Shown here: positions 28,290 to 36,965 of the stretch, piece after piece
Layout of the letters: every line of letters begins with the position of its first letter
Position numbering within the stretch: position 1 is the stretch's first letter
Assembly: GCA_041685045.1 (NCBI GenBank)
Contig: JAWLGP010000002.1
Location: 1-64,000, forward strand
DNA length: 64,000 nt
DNA from: Thiohalomonas sp041685045
Lineage (GTDB): Bacteria > Pseudomonadota > Gammaproteobacteria > Thiohalomonadales > Thiohalomonadaceae
Direction of reading: 5' to 3'
Notes under the pieces: generated by a model
Databases searched by the model: none
The model's input: the letters and a program-made list of their open reading frames with translations, nothing else
What the model was told of the DNA's origin: nothing
Translations under genes and position numbers: made by a program

Positions 28290-29201
28290 ATGCTACCGCC
28301 GCTCAAGCCGATCGCGGTCAAGGAGCGGTTCTCGATCCTGTTCATCGAGCGCAGCCGCATCGACGTAAAGGACGGCGCCTTCGTTTCCATCGATAAGGAA
28401 GGTATTCGCACCCATATCCCGGTCGGTGGCACCGCCTGTCTGATGCTCGAACCAGGTACCCGCGTCTCCCACCGGGCCGCGGCACTCGCCGCCGAGGTGG
28501 GTACCTTGCTCGTCTGGGTGGGGGAGGGTGGAGTCCGGCTTTGCTCGGCAGGGCAACCCGGCGGCGCCCGATCCGACAAGCTGTTGTATCAGGCGAAGCT
28601 GGCACTGGATGATGCGGCGCGGCTCAGGGTCGTACGGAAGATGTACGCCTTTCGATTTGGCGAAGAGCCGCCGGCCCGGCGGAGCGTGGAGCAACTCCGC
28701 GGCATCGAAGGGGCGCGGGTGCGCAAAATGTATCAGGAACTCGCGCAAAGCCAGGGCGTCAAGTGGCAGGCACGCAATTACGACCGCCACGACTGGGACG
28801 CCGCCGACGTGCCGAACCGCTGCCTCTCTGCCGCGACTGCGTGCCTCTACGGTGTCACCGAGGCGGCGGTACTGGCGGCCGGTTACGCCCCCGCGATCGG
28901 TTTCATCCATACCGGGAAACCGCTCTCCTTCGTCTACGATATTGCCGATCTTTTCAAGTTCGATACGGTGGTTCCCGCTGCCTTCAAGATTGCCGCCGGA
29001 TCACCAAGAGAACCCGAGCGGGCCGTGCGTATTGCCTGTCGGGATGCATTTCGGGAAACCGGTTTGCTGAAGCGGATCATCCCTACAATCGAAGAAATTC
29101 TCTCCGCCGGCGGCTTGCAACCGCCCCCGCCCGCACCGGAGGCGGTAGCGCCCGCCATCCCCAACCCCGAAACCATCGGCGATGTTGGTCATCGTCCTTG
29201 A
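28290..29201 (+). CDS. cas1: CRISPR integrase Cas1 (type I-E)
   Basis: A 303-residue metal-dependent integrase that, with Cas2, inserts new spacers next to the leader. The three acidic/His metal ligands are in place: Glu in IEGARVRKMYQ (about 140), His in GFIHTGKPLSF (about 206) and Asp in YDIADLFK (about 219). One base after casE; the 3' end overlaps cas2 by 20 bp. The Pro-rich tail (PPPPAPEA) is slightly longer than usual. Confidence 0.96.
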   Translation: MLPPLKPIAVKERFSILFIERSRIDVKDGAFVSIDKEGIRTHIPVGGTACLMLEPGTRVSHRAAALAAEVGTLLVWVGEGGVRLCSAGQPGGARSDKLLYQAKLALDDAARLRVVRKMYAFRFGEEPPARRSVEQLRGIEGARVRKMYQELAQSQGVKWQARNYDRHDWDAADVPNRCLSAATACLYGVTEAAVLAAGYAPAIGFIHTGKPLSFVYDIADLFKFDTVVPAAFKIAAGSPREPERAVRIACRDAFRETGLLKRIIPTIEEILSAGGLQPPPPAPEAVAPAIPNPETIGDVGHRP

Positions 29202-29514
29202 GAACGCACCACCGCGCCTCCGCGGCCGACTCGCCGTATGGCTGCTGGAAGTGCGTGCCGGCGTTTACGTCGGCAACTACTCCGTCCGCGTCCGCGACAT
29301 GCTATGGGAGCAGGTCGAGACCGGCATCGAAGACGGCAACGCCGTCATGGCCTGGGCCGCCCGCAACGAAGGTGGTTTCGACTTTAAGACCTGCGGCGCC
29401 AACCGCCGCATCCCGGTCGAGCGAGATGGCGTGAAACTGGTCTCGTTCCTGCCCCCCGAGCCAGATATTGAGGAAGAATCTGGTCTAGATTCGGAAGCCG
29501 AACGGCCGAACTGA
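29182..29514 (+). CDS. cas2: CRISPR adaptation protein Cas2e
   Basis: A 110-residue Cas2 of the type I-E subfamily: MLVIVLENAPPRLRGRLAVWL and EVRAGVYVGNYSVRVRDMLW are nearly diagnostic. It dimerises and bridges two Cas1 dimers to form the spacer-insertion complex. Starts inside cas1; the next feature is the leader. The tail (EEESGLDSEAERPN) is acidic. Confidence 0.95.
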   Translation: MLVIVLENAPPRLRGRLAVWLLEVRAGVYVGNYSVRVRDMLWEQVETGIEDGNAVMAWAARNEGGFDFKTCGANRRIPVERDGVKLVSFLPPEPDIEEESGLDSEAERPN

Positions 29515-29583
29515 ACCCTCGGTTTAGTTGGTGGATTTTCTCTTGGCGAATTCCCCTTGTAAAAACAACTGGGTACGATTGGT
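29515..29583 (+). promoter_or_regulatory. CRISPR leader
   Basis: Only 69 bp separate the cas2 stop from the first repeat. The stretch is poorer in GC than its surroundings (TTTAGTTGG, TTGTAAAAACAACTGGG). It should hold the array promoter and the spacer-integration signals, so new spacers enter at 29584. I could not find a clear IHF consensus; part of the leader could lie inside the cas2 end. Confidence 0.7.
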
Positions 29584-31812
29584 GTGTTCCCCACATGCGT
29601 GGGGATGAACCGGACTAGGGGCATGGTTTAACCTTTTCAATCCGGTGTTCCCCACATGCGTGGGGATGAACCGGAAGAGATGCAGGAGTTCATGGAGCGA
29701 TTCCGCGTGTTCCCCACATGCGTGGGGATGAACCGCCGCCGTTCACGGTGACGATTACGGAGGGCGTGTGTTCCCCACATGCGTGGGGATGAACCGCCGT
29801 AGATGTCGCGTTCTGCGTAGTGTTTCTCGTGTTCCCCACATGCGTGGGGATGAACCGCGGGATGCCTGCCTCGAGCAATATTTTTTTGTGTGTTCCCCAC
29901 ATGCGTGGGGATGAACCGCCTTTTTGGCCAAACCGCTTGCGCCTCATCAAGTGTTCCCCACATGCGTGGGGATGAACCGCCCTGGAACGGGTGAAACGCT
30001 GGGAAAGGCTGGTGTTCCCCACATGCGTGGGGATGAACCGACATGGCGGTACCGATTCCGAAGGCGCTCCCCGTGTTCCCCACATGCGTGGGGATGAACC
30101 GATGCCTAGCAAATTCACCAAAAGCGCACGAGAGTGTTCCCCACATGCGTGGGGATGAACCGCAGTTCCCCCCGGAGTTCCTGACCGAGCCGACGTGTTC
30201 CCCACATGCGTGGGGATGAACCGTTATCTCACCGCACTGAATTTAATCCTGGTTGGTGTTCCCCACATGCGTGGGGATGAACCGCCGGAAGTGGCCGCCC
30301 TGGAGGGCCTGCTCGAGTGTTCCCCACATGCGTGGGGATGAACCGAGGTGGTTTGGGCGCTGACAGATGCCGAGGACGTGTTCCCCACATGCGTGGGGAT
30401 GAACCGGTTCGCAGCTTATCGGTACGTTCAGTGTTGAGGTGTTCCCCACATGCGTGGGGATGAACCGCAGCACGAGTGCCGCCGCCAGTATCGACAGTTG
30501 GTGTTCCCCACATGCGTGGGGATGAACCGACGCCCTGGATACCCAGTTCCATCAACGGAATGTGTTCCCCACATGCGTGGGGATGAACCGCTGAGCGAGG
30601 CGCCGTCCGAGGTGCACACCGCGTGTTCCCCACATGCGTGGGGATGAACCGTCAGGCGGCAAATTTAAAGTTCGCGGCCCCGCGTGTTCCCCACATGCGT
30701 GGGGATGAACCGGCGAGCACATCGGAGCCGGATGCTGTGCTGTAGTGTTCCCCACATGCGTGGGGATGAACCGTGTTGATGCTACTTGTGCGGCGGCGGG
30801 AACGGGTGTTCCCCACATGCGTGGGGATGAACCGCCACGCCCGGGTTGACGGTTTGTCACCTTCCCGTGTTCCCCACATGCGTGGGGATGAACCGCGGAA
30901 ACGCATCTTCCGCATCCGGTACCCCGTGTGTTCCCCACATGCGTGGGGATGAACCGGTCATCCTGATTGGGAATTTGGGAAGCGACCCGTGTTCCCCACA
31001 TGCGTGGGGATGAACCGTCGTCCCAGTCGTTGGAATTATAATTACCGTACGTGTTCCCCACATGCGTGGGGATGAACCGTCCCATTGATTAATCCTCGTT
31101 TTTCATGTTTTGTGTTCCCCACATGCGTGGGGATGAACCGAACAAACCCACCAGCGGCCAACCGATCAGGCCGTGTTCCCCACATGCGTGGGGATGAACC
31201 GGCCCCGAGCCTGGAGGTGCGCGGCCTGTTCCAGTGTTCCCCACATGCGTGGGGATGAACCGAGGCGGGCATGACCTCGGCCGAGTTCGCCGAGGTGTTC
31301 CCCACATGCGTGGGGATGAACCGCGTTATGCGGCTACTCAACGTCCCCACCGCAAGTGTTCCCCACATGCGTGGGGATGAACCGCGGCTACTGACGCTTG
31401 GGATTGAGATGAACCGGTGTTCCCCACATGCGTGGGGATGAACCGCGTGCTGGCGGTGGAGACCGATAGCCACGGGCGTGTTCCCCACATGCGTGGGGAT
31501 GAACCTTCGCTGCGACCTCTTCGTTTCTGACGTAGACCGTGTTCCCCACATGCGTGGGGATGAACCGGTCACGGCCGAATCACACATAGAGCTTTCCTAG
31601 TGTTCCCCACATGCGTGGGGATGAACCGCCCCAATGCGCACCTTGACCGATTACATCGACGTGTTCCCCACATGCGTGGGGATGAACCGCCGCCATCAAC
31701 AACGACTGCGAATTCATATGGGTGTTCCCCACATGCGTGGGGATGAACCGCAGCATCACCACCGCTTTCCTCGGTGTCCCCACGTGTTCCCCACATGCGT
31801 GGGGATGAACCG

Positions 31813-32150
31813 GATGCGTTCAAGTACACGAGCCCGATCGAGATCGTGTTCCCCACATGCGTGGGGATGAACCGTCGATCGCCATAACGTCCTATGGTGC
31901 GCACCAGTGTTCCCCACATGCGTGGGGATGAACCGCATTCGCGAGCACCCGCACGGCCTTAGCCTTGGTGTTCCCCACATGCGTGGGGATGAACCGACCG
32001 AATTGGTAGAGCTATTGGATGCGCTTTCGTGTTCCCCACATGCGTGGGGATGAACCGACCTGAGCAAGGGGCTGGCGATGCTGGCGGTAGTGTTCCCCAC
32101 ATGCGTGGGGATGAACCGGCCAAACCGTTGTTGACCCATTCATGGGCTCA
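31813..32150 (+). repeat. Six-spacer block, first copy (spacers 37-42)
   Basis: Six consecutive spacers with the repeats between them, starting GATGCGTTCAAGTACACG and ending GACCCATTCATGGGCTCA, occur again at 33831-34168 in the same order and orientation, 2018 bp further on. The spacers on either side differ (36 versus 69, and 43 versus 76), so the shared block is exactly six spacers long. Confidence 0.95.
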
Positions 32151-33830
32151 GTGTTCCCCACATGCGTGGGGATGAACCGTCCACATATCGGCGGCGTGCC
32201 CCAGGTCTTGGGTGTTCCCCACATGCGTGGGGATGAACCGGCACTGGTGCGAATGCTGAGCCGCTACGGGTTCGTGTTCCCCACATGCGTGGGGATGAAC
32301 CGGGTTCGGGCAAAGAAAATCTAACCATCTTTTCGTGTTCCCCACATGCGTGGGGATGAACCGGACGCTATGAACGGCATTGCGTGGGTAGACGATGTGT
32401 TCCCCACATGCGTGGGGATGAACCGGTGCAGGAGGAGGTCAAGTCGGCGTTGATTCGGTGTTCCCCACATGCGTGGGGATGAACCGAAGCTCTACATGTT
32501 GCGGGCGCAGCGGGCGGAGTGTTCCCCACATGCGTGGGGATGAACCGGCATCGGCGTTCCGTCCGCTGTAGGTGCGGATGTGTTCCCCACATGCGTGGGG
32601 ATGAACCGTTCCGAAACAGCCCGGAGACGACCAGTTTCGCGTGTTCCCCACATGCGTGGGGATGAACCGTTGATCTGGTCGCTGGTGTACGCGGTACCGA
32701 TGTGTTCCCCACATGCGTGGGGATGAACCGCCCGATGGTAGCGTGAAAACCAAGGGCGCCTAGTGTTCCCCACATGCGTGGGGATGAACCGCCGCGGATC
32801 TTGTCCTCGTGGGTGCCGTTAGGGTGTTCCCCACATGCGTGGGGATGAACCGCGCACTCAATATCTAAACGTCTTCGGCGGCGCGTGTTCCCCACATGCG
32901 TGGGGATGAACCGCAGTAATGGTCGGGCGCATCATGCCGCGCACGGTGTTCCCCACATGCGTGGGGATGAACCGACGCCAACAACGTCCCGCAGATGAGC
33001 GTCGAGGTGTTCCCCACATGCGTGGGGATGAACCGCCAGCTAACAACGCCTCAGAGTCCGACCGGCCGTGTTCCCCACATGCGTGGGGATGAACCGTTGG
33101 ACAAGGTAGCCGACGCGCTATCCACCCTGTGTTCCCCACATGCGTGGGGATGAACCGGCGGCTCGCTCCAGTGCAACGGTATCGCTGCCGTGTTCCCCAC
33201 ATGCGTGGGGATGAACCGACGGCTGGAACGAGAACGGCACAAGAAAGATGGTGTTCCCCACATGCGTGGGGATGAACCGCCCCTGAGTCGTCGGTGTCGT
33301 GCCACGCGCCCGTGTTCCCCACATGCGTGGGGATGAACCGTTCACCTGATCGCTCGTGTACGCGGTACCGATGGTGTTCCCCACATGCGTGGGGATGAAC
33401 CGTAATTGAGCGAATCTGCAAGCGCTCCGATGCCGTGTTCCCCACATGCGTGGGGATGAACCGTCTGGTGCAATCCCGAGGACCGCGCGAAAATCGTGTT
33501 CCCCACATGCGTGGGGATGAACCGCACACCGGCCACGATGTGGCGGCCGTCGTAGGTGTGTTCCCCACATGCGTGGGGATGAACCGGAGGCCGACCTGCA
33601 TCTCCGGCAGACCGAGACGTGTTCCCCACATGCGTGGGGATGAACCGGCCGCCAACCTGGTGCTGATCCCGGTGCAGCCGTGTTCCCCACATGCGTGGGG
33701 ATGAACCGCTCCTCGAACGATTCGGCGAGGTCGCTACAGCGTGTTCCCCACATGCGTGGGGATGAACCGGTCTACGTACACCTTCGCCAAGACGAGTGGA
33801 TGTGTTCCCCACATGCGTGGGGATGAACCG

Positions 33831-34168
33831 GATGCGTTCAAGTACACGAGCCCGATCGAGATCGTGTTCCCCACATGCGTGGGGATGAACCGTCGATCGC
33901 CATAACGTCCTATGGTGCGCACCAGTGTTCCCCACATGCGTGGGGATGAACCGCATTCGCGAGCACCCGCACGGCCTTAGCCTTGGTGTTCCCCACATGC
34001 GTGGGGATGAACCGACCGAATTGGTAGAGCTATTGGATGCGCTTTCGTGTTCCCCACATGCGTGGGGATGAACCGACCTGAGCAAGGGGCTGGCGATGCT
34101 GGCGGTAGTGTTCCCCACATGCGTGGGGATGAACCGGCCAAACCGTTGTTGACCCATTCATGGGCTCA
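33831..34168 (+). repeat. Six-spacer block, second copy (spacers 70-75)
   Basis: Second copy of the block at 31813-32150, with no base differences seen. The offset equals 33 repeat-spacer units, which fits a tandem duplication of spacers 37-69 by recombination between repeats, followed by loss of most of one copy. Confidence 0.95.
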
Positions 34169-35365
34169 GTGTTCCCCACATGCGTGGGGATGAACCGCGA
34201 CGATGCCTCGTTCCCGCTTTTGTGCATATGTGTTCCCCACATGCGTGGGGATGAACCGCCCATCATCGCCGACCAGGCCGTCAGGGGAAGGTGTTCCCCA
34301 CATGCGTGGGGATGAACCGGCGACCGAGGAAACGGTCGAGACCACCCGCGACGTGTTCCCCACATGCGTGGGGATGAACCGGCGCAGAAACCGGCGAGCG
34401 TGCCGAGCATCCCGTGTTCCCCACATGCGTGGGGATGAACCGCCCCGTGGCGGGGCAATCGCTGTTTGTCATATGTGTTCCCCACATGCGTGGGGATGAA
34501 CCGCCATATCCGCAGACGCGGCAGGAATGCACGCGGTGTTCCCCACATGCGTGGGGATGAACCGGTGAAACGGGACGCGCTGCAATGCGGCAATCCGTGT
34601 TCCCCACATGCGTGGGGATGAACCGTTACGGCGACCTACGTTCGCAAGGCGGGCGAAGTGTTCCCCACATGCGTGGGGATGAACCGTTGCTCGTCGGATT
34701 GGAAAGCGGCGATTCCGAGTGTTCCCCACATGCGTGGGGATGAACCGTCGATCACCTCCTTGCGGCTGCTGACCGTCCCGTGTTCCCCACATGCGTGGGG
34801 ATGAACCGTGCCGTTCGTGCACATGGGGCTCTATGCGGCGGTGTTCCCCACATGCGTGGGGATGAACCGGCTACGGAATCATCCGCGAGTGAAGGCGGAG
34901 TGTGTTCCCCACATGCGTGGGGATGAACCGCGCGTCGTTGATGTCGAATCCGGCCTAGCGAAGTGTTCCCCACATGCGTGGGGATGAACCGTAATTCCCG
35001 ACCTGCTGCCTTTCGACCACCTCGTGTTCCCCACATGCGTGGGGATGAACCGATCAGTGATACGGAAGGGCGGCCGTTTTGGCGCGTGTTCCCCACATGC
35101 GTGGGGATGAACCGGACATGCTCGACAGCGCGAGCAAGCGCGATGTTCGTGTTCCCCACATGCGTGGGGATGAACCGGTCGAGCGACTGTATCGGCTGGC
35201 ACAGCAGGCGTGTTCCCCACATGCGTGGGGATGAACCGAAAAACGATTACACCATGTTCGACCGCACCACGTGTTCCCCACATGCGTGGGGATGAACCGC
35301 TCGGCAAGGACGGCGCGGACACCGCCCCGCCCGTGTTCCCCACATGCGTGGGGATGAACCGCAAG

Positions 35366-35588
35366 CGGTGCCGACGCCGTCATGACCACCTCGGCGCTGC
35401 TGCGTCACGGCCCGGAGTTCGCGGCCACCCTGGTGGATGGGCTGATGGACTGGATGGACGCACGCGGCTTCTCGTCCGTGGAGCAGCTGCGAGGCAACAT
35501 GAGCCACGCCAGGGTCGCCGACCCCAGCGCTTTCGAGCGCGCCAATTACATCAGGATGCTGGAGAGCTACAAGAGTGGCTATCTCTGA
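35366..35588 (+). pseudogene. Duplicated 3' end of dihydroorotate dehydrogenase-like gene (right copy)
   Basis: Starts four bases after the last CRISPR repeat and encodes the last ~74 residues of the gene at 19431-20432, including ADAVMTTSALLRHGPEFAAT and an intact stop. About 95 percent identical to 20210-20432 by hand count; the ends differ (GYL here, GYV there). No start codon or upstream gene body, so it is a relic. It marks the right junction of the CRISPR-Cas island. Confidence 0.92.
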
Positions 35589-35629
35589 GCGGCCATCGGC
35601 GTAACCGGCGGAGTGGACGGGGCTGCCGT

Positions 35630-36354
35630 TCAGACCGCAGCCGCGCGGTCCTGCAAGAATTGAGCGAGCAATCGATTCGTCTGCCTGGCCCGCTCCTTCA
35701 GCATGGGGATGTGCCGTTGGCTGGTTTCGCGAATTTCCTGACGGTTATCCCAGGAGCGGTCAATCCGCGCAATGAGCTGACCGACGCTGACGCTCTCCAG
35801 ACGGGGCATTTTGATTTCCAGGTCTTCCAGCAGACCGGTCACCTTGGACGCATACGGAAGGGCGGTGAAGGGGGTGCCCTGCAGTGCGGCGAAGATCAGA
35901 AAGTGAAGCCGCATGCCGACAGCGAATTCGAACCGCCCGATCAGGTCGAGGATCTGCCCGGGCGAATACTGTCGGCGCAGGATTTCTGCGCGTTCCGCAT
36001 TGCGCATGCGCGCCACCACCGCATGACTGTGCTGAACGTCCCATTTCTCCATGGGCACAAACACGACATCGGCATCGTGGCGATCGACGATGAAGTCAGC
36101 CGCTTGCGCAAGCATGCCGTGGTACTCATCGGGATCGATGTGGGCGCTGCGGGTCCGGGTTCGTGATCACGGCAGCCTGATTGAGGGCCGTGCGCACCGC
36201 CAGGCGGGCGCTGGCATGCCTCAGAGGCCCCGCGCTGATGGCATACACCATCACCGGGATCCCCATCTCGTGGGCAAGAAACACCTCGCGCAGGTATCGC
36301 TCGGCGTCCAAGTCGTAAAGAATGCCCCCTCCGCCCAGGACCAGCAGGATGCGT
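35630..36354 (-). pseudogene. Polysaccharide pyruvyl transferase family gene, deleted and frameshifted
   Basis: Two pieces of one gene remain in different frames. The upstream piece carries RRILLVLGGGGILYDLDAERY and LAHEMGIPVMVYAISAGPL, the N-terminal half of the family. Near 36160 the frame changes, and the second piece begins AHIDPDEYHGMLAQAADFIVD and continues FVPMEKWDVQHSHAV, then EFAVGMRLHFLIFAAL, the C-terminal half. The middle of the gene is missing. Upstream it is fused to a remnant of another gene near 36350. Not expected to be functional. Confidence 0.75.
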
Positions 36355-36787
36355 CGGAACTGAAACCAGGGATGCCCATCCGGGGCTTCGAAGAGCTGGC
36401 GATTGAGCGACTGGTGGGTGACGGGATCCGGTGTGGTCCAGCCCAACAACGGCCCCGGCCAGCCCGGCGGTGTGAAATCGCGCCAGAACGGATATTGCCG
36501 CGGCCGGTCAATGGTGTGGTCCTCGCCGGGCCGGTACTCCATCGCAAAGCACACGGTCACCGACTGCTGGTCGCTCTCGTCGGCCACGTCCTGCGCGCGG
36601 TGGCGCCGCACTCCTCGATCCACGGGTGCTCGTCAGGGGGGACGGCCTGGTTGGTGAGCTGGCCGCCAATCCAATGTGTTTCCTCCGTCAGAATGACCCG
36701 CTTGTTGAGTCGAGCCGCGGCCAGGGCGGCAGCGCAGGCTCCGAGTCCGCCGCCAATGATTGCGATATCGGTTCGCAAGACGTCCAT
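36355..36787 (-). pseudogene. FAD-dependent oxidoreductase, N-terminal and middle fragments
   Basis: Begins with a normal start MDVLRTDIAIIGGGLGACAA (FAD-binding Gly motif) and TEETHWIGGQLTNQAVPPDE, then breaks near 36600 and resumes in another frame with VTVCFAMEYRPGEDHTIDRP and WPGPLLGWTTPDP. I read both as parts of one large FAD oxidoreductase family with the region between deleted. The reading then runs into the pyruvyl transferase remnant near 36350. A decayed gene. Confidence 0.7.
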
Positions 36788-36965
36788 CCGCCAAGAATAG
36801 GGTAGAGCCGCGTCCACGCAACCGGCGTCACGCCCCATTTGCGTCTGGTTCTGCCTCACCTAGTCTTGACCGAAAAGGCCGGCGACAGGACCGCGACCTG
36901 AAGGAACCGTCCGGCACGCATGCGGGCTAAGGCGGTTTGGCATCGTTCTCTTAGGGAAGCCGCCC

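Larger units (their letters stand above)
29584..35361 (+). CRISPR. Type I-E CRISPR array, 95 repeats and 94 spacers
   Basis: Counted by hand: 95 copies of a 29-bp repeat that starts GTGTTCCCCACATG and ends GGGGATGAACCG, containing the hairpin CCCCACATGCGTGGGG. Spacers are mostly 32 nt, a minority 33 nt, and one 34 nt (35115-35148). Repeats appear identical throughout, including at the leader-distal end; the one variation I saw is the copy at 31478-31506, whose last base is T instead of G. Direction of transcription is + (leader at 29515-29583, cas genes upstream). Spacers 37-42 recur exactly as spacers 70-75. The final repeat (35333-35361) is followed after four bases by the duplicated gene end. 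Confidence 0.98.

Noticed and set aside
35040..35080. Spacer 91 shares about 14 bases with 35850-35865, suggesting self-targeting
   Set aside because: Too short a match in GC-rich DNA, and most of the spacer does not pair.
29600..35350. Many open frames on both strands through the CRISPR array with recurring RFIPTHVGNT-like peptides
   Set aside because: They are translations of the repeat itself; the array is non-coding.
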